Source: Candidatus Firestonebacteria bacterium RIFOXYD2_FULL_39_29 (GTDB lineage: Bacteria > Oederibacteriota > D2-FULL-39-29). From it: 33,481 nt of DNA. Positions 16,303 to 23,808 of the stretch are shown piece after piece. The DNA lies in NCBI GenBank assembly GCA_001778375.1, contig MFGV01000029.1, forward strand, positions 1 through 33,481, written 5' to 3'. The notes beneath the pieces are model-generated. The model made no database searches. It had not been told where the DNA came from and saw nothing but the letters and a program-made list of their open reading frames with translations. The first letter of the stretch is position 1. Every line of letters begins with the position of its first letter. The position numbers were made by a program, and so were the translations under genes.

Positions 16303-17604
16303 ATGATCATAGAACAATTTAATGGCTTAATATCTTCGGTTATAAAAAATTCCCTTTATCTGGTTGATTACCAGAAGACAAAGATACAGGAACTTGTTTA
16401 TTCTGTAAAAGGAAATGCGAAGATAATTATTGTGACTGAAGCAAACTGGACGGTGCCTATAGCCTGGTTTGGTCTGTACTCTCCGATATATATGATCGCT
16501 TTGGGTTTAAGCAAGGTTGAGGTCGGGCTGGTAACTTCCCTCGGGATTGCGGTTGCCGCGATAGGCACTATTTTGGGCGCTACAATTTCCGACAGGTTGG
16601 GGCAAAAGAGAACTCTTATGATATTTGATTCTTTAACGTGGCTTACTGCGATGCTGGTCTTTTCTTTTGCACAGAATATATGGTGGTTTATCGCCGGAAC
16701 GATAATAAATAATCTTTGCATGATAGCAATGGCCTCCTGGCAATGTCTCTTTGTTGAAGGTACGCCAAAAGACAAAAGAGCAAATATCTATGCTTTCCTG
16801 CAGGTAATGCTTAATGGCGCGAGCCTTCTTGTACCGCTGGCAGGTATGATAGTGGACGGTTTTGGTCTTGTTATGGGCTGCAGGATAATGTATTTCATTT
16901 CCTCAATATCAATGGGTGCAGGGCTTTATTATCGAGGGAAGCATCTAAAAGAAACTGAAGTTTCCAGGAAAACTGTCAAAGAAAAAAAGAAATATAATTT
17001 TGGGGAAGAAGTAAAAAAATTTAAAGAGGCTTTTTTAAATATAAAAGAAAGAAAGCAATTATTCTGGTATTGTATTGTCCAGATCCTGGTCGGGTTCGCG
17101 CTGGTTATGTGGAATACTTATTATCCGATATTCTTGACAGATACAAAAGGTATTGGCCTGGCTGATTCCGAAATTTCTATTTATCCGTTTATTTTCTCAA
17201 TTGTGATGATCAGTATAATATTTATTTTTATTCCTCACGTGAAAGAAAAGAAATTTAAAAAATACCTGGTATTTGCGACAATGTTTTCAGTGGTGGGCGC
17301 ATTGTTTTATGTTTTTGCTCCCGCGCATAAAGGTTCCTTCATTGCAATAGCATTTATTTTTAACGGTATATCAATGGCGTTCTTCAGGCCTCTTTCAGAT
17401 GCCTACAGCATGAATTTGCTTACAGATGCGGAAAGGTCAAGGATAGTTTCTGTGTTTAACACTATAATAATCCTTGCCATGGTTCCCGCCGCCCCCATAG
17501 GCGGTTATTTGTACCTGATAAATCCAAGGCTGATCTTTCTGGCAGTAGCCATAATCTTCGTTATAAGCATTGTGATAATGAAGGTAAAGTTTACGGAAGA
17601 GTGA
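16303..17604 (+). CDS. Major facilitator superfamily transporter
   Basis: This 433-residue protein has about 12 hydrophobic helices with a charged central loop (about 205-245, rich in KEKKKYNFGEEVKKF) between the two six-helix halves. The MFS signature between helices 2 and 3 is present as GATISDRLGQKRTL. An N-terminal stretch of about 45 polar or amphipathic residues precedes helix 1, longer than usual. The product is an inner-membrane secondary transporter; the substrate cannot be told from sequence. The upstream ThuA-like gene could hint at a carbohydrate or glycoside. ATG 16303 follows GGAGACGG. Confidence 0.88.
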   Translation: MIIEQFNGLISSVIKNSLYLVDYQKTKIQELVYSVKGNAKIIIVTEANWTVPIAWFGLYSPIYMIALGLSKVEVGLVTSLGIAVAAIGTILGATISDRLGQKRTLMIFDSLTWLTAMLVFSFAQNIWWFIAGTIINNLCMIAMASWQCLFVEGTPKDKRANIYAFLQVMLNGASLLVPLAGMIVDGFGLVMGCRIMYFISSISMGAGLYYRGKHLKETEVSRKTVKEKKKYNFGEEVKKFKEAFLNIKERKQLFWYCIVQILVGFALVMWNTYYPIFLTDTKGIGLADSEISIYPFIFSIVMISIIFIFIPHVKEKKFKKYLVFATMFSVVGALFYVFAPAHKGSFIAIAFIFNGISMAFFRPLSDAYSMNLLTDAERSRIVSVFNTIIILAMVPAAPIGGYLYLINPRLIFLAVAIIFVISIVIMKVKFTEE

Positions 17605-17666
17605 GGCGGAAAGGCTTGCCTGATGGTTTGAAGGTTAGAGGTTTGGATGGTTGGTGGAAAAGAAAT

Positions 17667-17713
17667 GTAGTTGCTCAATTTCATTGAGCCGCCTGATGGA
17701 ATCAGGCAACTAC
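17667..17713 (+). repeat. Three-way-junction inverted-repeat element, copy 1
   Basis: The element is a near-perfect cloverleaf. Outer arms are GTAGTT (17667-17672) and AACTAC (17708-17713). Inside are two 7-bp hairpins, GCTCAAT-TTC-ATTGAGC (17673-17689) and GCCTGAT-GGA-ATCAGGC (17691-17707), separated by one base. A related element lies at 27885-27944 in the opposite orientation. It resembles REP/MITE-type elements in size and symmetry, but no transposase of that kind is in the window. Confidence 0.85.
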
Positions 17714-17735
17714 TGAGAATCCTAACAGTTTTGTA

Positions 17736-17817
17736 GTTTGTATCAGTGTCCACATCTGGTGAGATCTCGCGAAAGGCGGAGAGTCCTGTAGTTTTGTAAT
17801 CCGTGGAATAGTTTTTA
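17736..17817 (+). repeat. Dispersed element, copy B, with insertion
   Basis: GTTTGTATCAGTG (17736-17748) and TCCTGTAGTTTTGTAATCCG (from 17784) match copy A at 15400-15447. Copy B has about 33 extra bases between them (17749-17781). Confidence 0.55.
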
Positions 17818-17830
17818 AATGAACTTTTCC

Positions 17831-17839
17831 TGTTAAAAT
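17831..17839 (+). promoter_or_regulatory. Extended -10 element upstream of the secretin-N-like gene
   Basis: TG-T-TAAAAT (17831-17839) is an extended -10 match 27 bases before the ATG at 17866. GTAGAGGT between them acts as ribosome-binding site. The -35 region (GTTTTT) is poor. Confidence 0.4.
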
Positions 17840-17865
17840 GCTGCTAATACTGTAGAGGTAAAAAT

Positions 17866-19026
17866 ATGAAAAGGTTTCTTTTGGTTCTAATGTTTCTGCT
17901 TGCTTCCGGTATTGTTTATTGCAAAACACTTTATGTTGAAGCCCCTATTGATTTCCCCAATACTCCCGTAAAAGTAGCAATTGAAACGCTATTTTTAAAA
18001 ACAGGGGCACAGTACTCGTTTGAGGTTACTGATCCTCCAATGTCAGTGTACGGCAATGTGACACTGTATATAAGAGAAAGACAGGAATTAGACACAGTGT
18101 TAGCATTGATTTTAAAGCCAAAGAATTTGTCTTTCAATGTAGATGCCTCTGGCATATATCATATTAAAAAAAAGTCGAATACACCTCCTGTTAAAATAAT
18201 TGCTAAACAGTATTCACTGACCTATATAACCGCAGATGAGATTGCGAATGATGAGAATATCAAAAAACTGCTAACAAAGAATGGTGTTTTAACTCAAGGT
18301 GACGGCAACGAAATAATAATAACTAATGAGCCGTCAGTTTTACAGAGTTTCGAGAAAATAATTAAAATAGTTGATGTCCCTGATCATGCCAATAAACTGG
18401 AGGCTTTAAAAGAGTTGTTGAAAGTATTTTATAATCTATATTTTCCGAAGGATGTAGAAAAAGAGGAGACGAAAAAAGAACAACCTATGAAATATGTCGA
18501 ACCGCCTACTTCTACTTTTGACACTCCGATCAAAATAGCTTTAGAATCTCTTTTTAAAGACGCAAAAGTTTCATATGTAATAGATACGCCTTTGGATGAA
18601 AATATGCGAACATCCGATGCTTCCATAAAAAAAGAAGATTTGACGAAAAAAGATGGCCTAGAAAAAGCATTAAAGCGTATCTTAGAGTGGAAAGAGCTAA
18701 CTTTCAGTGTAGACGAAAAAGGTGTATATCACATTCAGAAAAAGGACACAACCTCTCATAAAGAAATATTCATTGAACCGCCTATTGATTTTCAGGATAC
18801 GCCACTTAAAGTATCGCTTGAGTCAATATTTTTAAATGTAGCAAAGTTTGTAATAGATGTCCCGGATATATCAGAGTATGGTAATGTTACTATGAGAATA
18901 ACAGAAAAACAAGAGCAGAAAGATGTATTAACGTTAATTCTTGAACCCAAAGGTTTAACATACTGGGTCGATGCTATAGGTGTTGTTCATATTATAAAAA
19001 AGCCTGTTGCACCAGAAAAGAAATAA
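17866..19026 (+). CDS. Secreted protein with secretin N0/STN-like repeats and an N1-like domain, no secretin barrel
   Basis: This 386-residue protein has a Sec signal peptide (1-19). Three related units follow at about 22-103, 210-293 and 301-380. Each starts as EAPIDFPNTPVKVAIETLF or EPPIDFQDTPLKVSLESIF and closes as FNVDASGIYHIKKK or YWVDAIGVVHIIKK, like the STN/N0 domain of secretins and TonB receptors. Between units 1 and 2, residues 108-172 (KIIAKQYSLTYITADEIA, GDGNEIIITNEPSVLQSFEKIIKIVDVP) look like a secretin N1 ring domain. The C-terminal barrel is missing, and the frame ends normally at TAA. It is probably periplasmic and might bind or cap a secretion or pilus machine; that is inference. 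Units 1 and 3 are closest, so they may be a duplication. Confidence 0.8.
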   Translation: MKRFLLVLMFLLASGIVYCKTLYVEAPIDFPNTPVKVAIETLFLKTGAQYSFEVTDPPMSVYGNVTLYIRERQELDTVLALILKPKNLSFNVDASGIYHIKKKSNTPPVKIIAKQYSLTYITADEIANDENIKKLLTKNGVLTQGDGNEIIITNEPSVLQSFEKIIKIVDVPDHANKLEALKELLKVFYNLYFPKDVEKEETKKEQPMKYVEPPTSTFDTPIKIALESLFKDAKVSYVIDTPLDENMRTSDASIKKEDLTKKDGLEKALKRILEWKELTFSVDEKGVYHIQKKDTTSHKEIFIEPPIDFQDTPLKVSLESIFLNVAKFVIDVPDISEYGNVTMRITEKQEQKDVLTLILEPKGLTYWVDAIGVVHIIKKPVAPEKK

Positions 19027-19045
19027 TATATAATAAACTACATTA

Positions 19046-19080
19046 ATGTCGCACCCGTTACTCGCAACTCGTTACGTTTT
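19046..19080 (+). repeat. GCACCCGTTACTCG-type array
   Basis: The phrase GCACCCGTTACTCGCAACTC, ending in GTTACGTTTTT, recurs in shorter form at 22590-22616 as GCACCCGCTACCCGTAACG followed by a T-run. The internal period is about 7-8 bases (CGTTACT, CGCAACT, CGTTACG). Both lie in gaps of the nucleotide-sugar cluster. Confidence 0.55.
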
Positions 19081-19153
19081 TATTAATTGGCATCAGGAGA
19101 ACTCCAAAACCACCAAAACCGTCTTTTTTCTTTAATATATACGGCTTTTATGC

Positions 19154-19159
19154 TAAAAT
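19154..19159 (+). promoter_or_regulatory. Extended -10 (TGCTAAAAT) close to the dehydrogenase start
   Basis: TAAAAT at 19154-19159 with TG two bases upstream of it fits an extended -10 box. The ATG at 19168 lies only nine bases downstream and no ribosome-binding site is visible, so the transcript could be leaderless. Confidence 0.35.
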
Positions 19160-19167
19160 TAACCCAT

Positions 19168-20478
19168 ATGAAAACCTCAGAAACGCTTATTGCTAAACTA
19201 AAATCTAAAAAGGCGCGCATTGCGGTTATCGGGCTTGGCTATGTCGGTTTGCCTCTTGCGGTGGAAAAAGCCAAGATGGGATTTTCTGTCGCGGGATTGG
19301 ATGTAAATAAGGTCCGGGTTGATATGGTGAACAAAGGGGAGTGTTATATCCCTGATGTCGTGGACGGGGCATTAGGCGAACTTGTAAAAGCCGGGAAGCT
19401 TCGCGCTACGATGGACTTTTCCGTGCTCAATAATGTCGATGCCATTTGTATTTGTGTCCCTACCCCGCTTGATGAGAATAAAGATCCGGATATTTCTTAC
19501 ATAAAATCTACTACAAAACAAGTTGCAAAATATCTTCATAAGGGACAGCTGGTCAGTCTGGAAAGTACCACCTACCCGGGAACTACCGAAGAGATAATGC
19601 TTCCTGAACTTGAAAAGACGGGGCTAAAGGTCGGAAAGGATTTCTTTCTTGTCTTCTCACCGGAGAGAGTTGACCCGGGCAACAGGCAGTTTAATCTGAA
19701 AAACACTCCCAAGGTTATCGGTGGAGTTACAAAAACCTGCAGTGAAGTCGCAAAACACCTTTACGGACAGATAATTGACAATATTATGATAGTCTCTTCT
19801 CCCAAGGTTGCCGAGATGGAAAAACTTCTTGAAAATATCTATCGCTCCGTGAATATTGCTCTGGTAAATGAACTTGCGATGCTTAGCAAAAAGATGGGCA
19901 TTGATATGTGGGAGGTCGTGGATGCGGCGGCGACGAAACCTTACGGTTTTATGGCTTTTTATCCCGGACCCGGAATTGGCGGACACTGTATTCCTCTGGA
20001 TCCAATATATCTCTCCTGGAAAGCGAAAAAATATGATTTCCGTACGGAATTTATTGAACTTGCCGCAAAGATAAACGAAAACATGCCTGAATATGTCATT
20101 CGCCTGACAGTGGATGCCTTGAACAAGCAGGGCAAGAGTATAAAGGCTGCTAAAGTGGTGCTTCTTGGTATGGCTTACAAAAAAGATATCAATGACTGGC
20201 GTGAATCCCCGTCGTTTAAGTTGTTTGAAATACTGAAAAGTTTTAAAGCAAAGGTCGTTTATCATGATCCTTTTATTCCTGCCGTGAAAATCGCAGGGAA
20301 AATGGAGAAATCTGTTAAACTTACAGATGCTCTTATTAAATCTGCGGATTGTTTGCTCATTGCCACCAATCATACATGCTTTGACTATAAAAAAATGATA
20401 AAAACTGCCAAGCTTATCGTAGACACCAGAGGCGCTACCAGGAAGTTCGGCAAATTCAAAAATGTGGAAGTTCTATGA
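19168..20478 (+). CDS. wbpA: UDP-N-acetylglucosamine 6-dehydrogenase-type nucleotide sugar dehydrogenase (WbpA-like)
   Basis: The enzyme oxidises C6 of a UDP-N-acetylhexosamine to the uronic acid with NAD. The 436-residue protein has the Rossmann motif AVIGLGYVGLPLAVEKAK at the N-terminus, VPTPLDENKDPD, FSPERVDPGN, the central helix NIYRSVNIALVNELAML, and the catalytic cysteine in YPGPGIGGHCIPLDPIYLSWK, followed by a C-terminal UDP-binding domain with YKKDINDWRESPS. That catalytic stretch reads like WbpA more than UDP-glucose or ManNAc dehydrogenases. I chose ATG 19168; the upstream in-frame ATG 19087 adds 27 residues with no family match. Its stop overlaps the next start as ATGA, and the neighbours match WbpD, WbpE and WbpI. 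Confidence 0.88.
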   Translation: MKTSETLIAKLKSKKARIAVIGLGYVGLPLAVEKAKMGFSVAGLDVNKVRVDMVNKGECYIPDVVDGALGELVKAGKLRATMDFSVLNNVDAICICVPTPLDENKDPDISYIKSTTKQVAKYLHKGQLVSLESTTYPGTTEEIMLPELEKTGLKVGKDFFLVFSPERVDPGNRQFNLKNTPKVIGGVTKTCSEVAKHLYGQIIDNIMIVSSPKVAEMEKLLENIYRSVNIALVNELAMLSKKMGIDMWEVVDAAATKPYGFMAFYPGPGIGGHCIPLDPIYLSWKAKKYDFRTEFIELAAKINENMPEYVIRLTVDALNKQGKSIKAAKVVLLGMAYKKDINDWRESPSFKLFEILKSFKAKVVYHDPFIPAVKIAGKMEKSVKLTDALIKSADCLLIATNHTCFDYKKMIKTAKLIVDTRGATRKFGKFKNVEVL

Positions 20479-21173
20479 CAGAAATATATACTCTCGTAGA
20501 AGTAGACGGTAAGAAAGCAAAGCTAGGTAAAGATGTTAAGATCGGTTATAACTCCGTGATCTATCCTGATGTAGAACTGAAAGATAATGTGATAATTGGT
20601 GATAATTGCATCATAGGCAAGACCGCCGAAAGAGCAAAGACCTCAACGTTAAAAAAAGAGAAGTTTGCTCCTCTTGTTATCGGGGAAGGGACAACCGTCT
20701 GTGCCGGAGCTATAATTTGCGCCGGTACAACGATCGGTAAGGATACACTTGTCGGAGACGGCGCTTTCATACGCGAGAAATGCATCGTTGGCGATAAATG
20801 CCTGGTCGGCCGAGGAGTCACGGTAGAAAATGATACAAAAATAGGAAATAATGTAAAAATGCAAGCCCACGCTTATGTGACCGCCTGGATGACTATAGAA
20901 GATAATGTTTTTATAGCTCCATGTGTTACCACTACAAATGATAATTTTATGGGCCGCACCGAGAAAAGATTTGCCCTTAAAAAAGGCGCCACTATAAAAA
21001 AAGGCGCGAGAATAGGCGCAAATGCGATACTTCTTCCCGGCATCACCATCGGCAAAGAGGCCTTCGTAGCTGCCGGTTCTATTGTTACAAAGAATGTACC
21101 GGATGGCAAACTAGTTAAAGGTGTCCCTGCAAAGGTCATTAGGGATGTGCCGGCTGAGGAATATTCGGAATAG
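20475..21173 (+). CDS. wbpD: Hexapeptide-repeat N-acetyltransferase (WbpD/WlbB-like)
   Basis: This 232-residue protein is built of left-handed beta-helix hexapeptide repeats (IGYNSV, IYPDVE, VIIGDNCIIG, TIGKDTLVG, CIVGDKCLVG, IGNNVKM, and IKKGARIGANAILLPGITIG), with a C-terminal KGVPAKVIRDV that is usual for sugar O/N-acetyltransferases. In the WbpA-D-E-I pathway WbpD acetylates the 3-amino group of UDP-GlcNAc(3NH2)A using acetyl-CoA. It is somewhat longer than typical WbpD (about 190 residues), with an insert near 50-62 (KTAERAKTSTLKKEK). Its ATG overlaps the dehydrogenase stop by four bases, so the two are coupled. Confidence 0.82.
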   Translation: MTEIYTLVEVDGKKAKLGKDVKIGYNSVIYPDVELKDNVIIGDNCIIGKTAERAKTSTLKKEKFAPLVIGEGTTVCAGAIICAGTTIGKDTLVGDGAFIREKCIVGDKCLVGRGVTVENDTKIGNNVKMQAHAYVTAWMTIEDNVFIAPCVTTTNDNFMGRTEKRFALKKGATIKKGARIGANAILLPGITIGKEAFVAAGSIVTKNVPDGKLVKGVPAKVIRDVPAEEYSE

Positions 21174-21360
21174 CAAAAACTAATTACTAAGATCAAAGTA
21201 CTAAATTTAAAACAATAACTAAAAAATAAGCACTAATAACTAAACGGAAGGAAGTTTATTAATATAAGTACAATGATTTTGTTTAAGATTTAGCGACTTA
21301 TTAAGTAATTGTTTAGAATTTAGAATTTAAGTCTTAGTGATTGTTCTTCAAAGGAGTTAT
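21174..21360. repeat. CTAAG/TTTAG-type array; copy 2 of the 109-bp dispersed repeat
   Basis: Bases 21184-21292 align without gaps to 9102-9210; over the last 63 positions I count eight mismatches. The left part has ACTAAG, ACTAAA and ACTAAAC units. The right part (21283-21342) has TTTAAG, TTTAG, TTTAGAATTTAGAATTTAAG units in the opposite sense, so the gap can fold on itself. It ends at the AAAGGAG site of the aminotransferase gene. Confidence 0.8.
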
Positions 21361-22455
21361 ATGCAAGTACCGTTAATCGACTTAAAAGCGCAATATCAGA
21401 ATATTAAAAGTGAGTTGAACCTTGCAGTTGAAGCTGTCCTTGCCGGCGGGCACTTTATCCTCGGACCTGAGGTTACAAAGCTGGAAGAGGAGATGGCAAA
21501 GTTTTTTGGTTCCAAATACGCTATTGGCGTTAATTCCGGAACTGACGCTCTTTTTCTTGCCGTAAAGGCGCTTGGAATAAATGAAGGCGATGAAGTTATT
21601 GTCCCTGCGTTCTCATTTTTTGCCTCTGCGGAAACGGTGACCTTGGCCGGCGCAAAAGTAGTTTTTACCGATATACGTCCTGATACGTATAATATTGATA
21701 TAAAACATCTTGAAGAAAAGATAACTCCAAAAACAAGGGCAATAATGCCCGTGCATTTATACGGTCAGCCTTCTGATATGGATCAGATAATGTACATTGC
21801 AAACAAACACAAACTTAAAGTGATAGAGGATTGCGCACAGTCTATAGGCGCAGAATATCGCGGGAAAAAGACCGGAAATATCGGAGATATCGGCTGTTTG
21901 AGTTTCTTCCCGACCAAGAATCTTGGTTGTGCCGGAGACGGCGGCATGGTACTGACCAATAATGAAGAATATGCCAATCTGATAAAACTTCTTCGGGCTC
22001 ACGGTTCCTCAAAAAAATATATTCACTCGGAGATAGGGATAAACAGTCGGCTTGACGAGATACAGGCTGCAGTTATCCGGGTAAAGCTTAAATATATCCA
22101 GGCCTGGAATGAAAAAAGAAGAAAAAATGCAAAGTTCTATAATAATAATTTGAAAGGTATTGTGACCCCGTTTGAACAGGATTTTGCAAAGCATATTTAT
22201 CATCAATATACAGTAAGAGTGGAAAACGGAAAAAGAGATGCTTTCCAGGAATATCTTAAAGGGCAGGGAATATCGACAGCTGTTCATTATCCTATCCCCA
22301 TGCACAAACAGGAAGCATACACAAAACTTGGCTATAATGTCCGCATGCCCGAAAGTGAAAAAGCCGCATTGGAAGTATGCTCTCTTCCAAACTATCCCGA
22401 AATGACCGAAGAGATGCTGGATTATGTAGTGGTAACGATTAATAACTATAAATAA
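21361..22455 (+). CDS. wbpE: DegT/DnrJ/EryC1 sugar aminotransferase (WbpE-like)
   Basis: PLP-dependent transfer of an amino group from glutamate to a keto-sugar nucleotide. The 364-residue protein starts [14 protein letters not shown] and has [57 protein letters not shown] and the PLP lysine K186 in [15 protein letters not shown], as in the WbpE/WlbC group. It would aminate C3 of UDP-3-keto-GlcNAcA. ATG 21361 sits five bases after AAAGGAG; the upstream in-frame ATG-less extension from 21337 is repeat DNA. It follows the acetyltransferase by 187 bases and precedes the epimerase by 199. Confidence 0.88.
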   Translation: MQVPLIDLKAQYQNIKSELNLAVEAVLAGGHFILGPEVTKLEEEMAKFFGSKYAIGVNSGTDALFLAVKALGINEGDEVIVPAFSFFASAETVTLAGAKVVFTDIRPDTYNIDIKHLEEKITPKTRAIMPVHLYGQPSDMDQIMYIANKHKLKVIEDCAQSIGAEYRGKKTGNIGDIGCLSFFPTKNLGCAGDGGMVLTNNEEYANLIKLLRAHGSSKKYIHSEIGINSRLDEIQAAVIRVKLKYIQAWNEKRRKNAKFYNNNLKGIVTPFEQDFAKHIYHQYTVRVENGKRDAFQEYLKGQGISTAVHYPIPMHKQEAYTKLGYNVRMPESEKAALEVCSLPNYPEMTEEMLDYVVVTINNYK

Positions 22456-22456
22456 A

Positions 22457-22484
22457 AGAAGGTTCTGGGTCCTGGGTGCTAGGT
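22457..22484 (+). repeat. TTCTGGGTCCTGGGTGCTAGG-type short array
   Basis: Immediately after the aminotransferase stop, units GGTTCTG, GGTCCTG, GGTGCTA and GGTTT follow at a 7-base period. This is a different unit from those in the other gaps but has the same position and period. Confidence 0.6.
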
Positions 22485-22559
22485 TTACACTCTGGAGTTT
22501 TAAATTTAAATAATGACACATTAATGTAAGCAAAGCTTTTCTCGGTATGAGTGATATAT

Positions 22560-22583
22560 TTTTGTCAACATATGTTGACAAAA
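22560..22583. promoter_or_regulatory. Perfect 24-bp palindrome, probable operator
   Basis: The half-site TTTTGTCAACAT is followed directly by its reverse complement with no loop. The core AACATATGTT resembles the Gram-positive-type LexA (SOS) box, differing in the flanking base on each side (C for G). It lies 72 bases upstream of the epimerase ATG and contains TTGACA (22575-22580). A dimeric repressor site is the likely role. Confidence 0.6.
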
Positions 22584-22627
22584 CGAGATAGCACCCGCTA
22601 CCCGTAACGTTTTTTTAGTTTGCATTG

Positions 22628-22633
22628 TAAAAT
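22628..22633 (+). promoter_or_regulatory. Possible -10 box for the epimerase gene
   Basis: TAAAAT lies 22 bases before ATG 22655, with the strong ribosome-binding site AAAGGAGGGG between. The same hexamer precedes two other genes in the window at similar distance. No good -35 is visible. Confidence 0.35.
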
Positions 22634-22654
22634 TTACTTCGAAAAGGAGGGGTA

Positions 22655-23761
22655 ATGCGACCTTTATTTGTTTTCGGTACCCGTCCTGAGGCTTTAAAGC
22701 TGGTGCTTCTTATAAAACAGTTTAAAAATCCTGTGATCTGCGTTACCGGTCAGCATAATCAGATGCTTTATCAGGCTTTGAAGCTTTTTAATGTAAAACC
22801 GCATTATGACCTTAAGGTGATGAAGAAGAATCAGACGCTCTTTTCGATAACCGCGAATATACTGCTCAAGATTGAAAAAGTATTAGAAAAAGAAAAACCC
22901 GATGTGGTTATCGTTCAGGGGGATACTACCTCGGCATTTGCAGGCGCTTTGGCCGCTTTTTACAAGAAAATTCCCGTTGCCCATGTAGAAGCAGGGCTTC
23001 GTACGTATGATAAATATGCTCCCTTTCCGGAAGAAATAAACAGGAAGCTCGTTACCCCGATTGCCGACGTATTTTTCGCTCCGACAAAAGAAGCCGCTGT
23101 AAATCTTATAAAAGAAGCCATTCCTGAGAATAAAATATTTGTAACAGGGAACACTTCCATTGACTCTCTGATTTTTATGGTGAAAAAATTAAAAAAAGAA
23201 GAGAAAGCACGCCAGCAGTATTTTAAAAAAGAGTTTGGTATAACATTTAACACAAAAATGATACTCGTCACCGGTCACAGAAGGGAAAACTTTGGACAGG
23301 GCTTCAAGAACATCTGCCATGCTTTGAAAGATATCGCTAAAAACAACGACGCACTGATAATCTACCCCGTACATCTTAACCCGAACGTTCAAAAGCCCGT
23401 GACGGAAATACTTTCTAACGTCTCAAACATAAAACTCATCCCACCCATGGATTACGAAAACTTCGTCTACCTGATGTCCAAATCCCATTTCATAATCACC
23501 GACTCCGGCGGAGTCCAAGAAGAAGCCCCTTCCCTGAAAAAACCTGTTCTCGTAATGCGTGAGGTAACCGAACGCCAGGAAGGCGTTGCCGCAAAAAATG
23601 CAATTTTGGTCGGCACCGACAGAAAACGAATAGTAAAGCTTGCAACAGAGCTTTTAAAAACCGGCACCCTGTCCCGCCGCATGACCGCCAAGAAAAACCC
23701 CTACGGCGATGGTCAAGCATCGGTGAGAATCAGGAATATTTTGAATAGGAAGTTTAGCTGA
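22655..23761 (+). CDS. wbpI: UDP-N-acetyl sugar 2-epimerase, non-hydrolysing (WbpI/WecB-like)
   Basis: The enzyme inverts C2 of a UDP-N-acetylated sugar, interconverting the gluco and manno forms. The 368-residue protein begins FVFGTRPEALKL and has TGQHNQML, VVIVQGDTTSAFAGALAAFY, HVEAGLRTYDKYAPFPEEINRKL, VTGHRRENFGQG and TDSGGVQEEAPSLKKPVLVMREVTERQE, the whole signature of the family. With WbpA-, WbpD- and WbpE-like genes upstream, the substrate is more likely UDP-GlcNAc(3NAc)A (WbpI) than UDP-GlcNAc (WecB), though the sequence alone cannot separate them. Codons in the last third (from about 23340) end in C much more often than in the first two thirds, which may mark recombination. Confidence 0.9.
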   Translation: MRPLFVFGTRPEALKLVLLIKQFKNPVICVTGQHNQMLYQALKLFNVKPHYDLKVMKKNQTLFSITANILLKIEKVLEKEKPDVVIVQGDTTSAFAGALAAFYKKIPVAHVEAGLRTYDKYAPFPEEINRKLVTPIADVFFAPTKEAAVNLIKEAIPENKIFVTGNTSIDSLIFMVKKLKKEEKARQQYFKKEFGITFNTKMILVTGHRRENFGQGFKNICHALKDIAKNNDALIIYPVHLNPNVQKPVTEILSNVSNIKLIPPMDYENFVYLMSKSHFIITDSGGVQEEAPSLKKPVLVMREVTERQEGVAAKNAILVGTDRKRIVKLATELLKTGTLSRRMTAKKNPYGDGQASVRIRNILNRKFS

Positions 23762-23808
23762 GCTTTAATAAGAAATGCAAGTTTGACAAAAACTGGCACA
23801 GGTGATAA

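Noticed and set aside
19657-20373. Minus-strand reading frame of 238 codons
   Set aside because: Antisense to the nucleotide sugar dehydrogenase, whose catalytic motifs are unambiguous on the plus strand.
22009-22581. Minus-strand reading frame of 190 codons
   Set aside because: Overlaps the aminotransferase gene and begins inside the 24-bp palindrome region; it has no recognisable domain or start signal.
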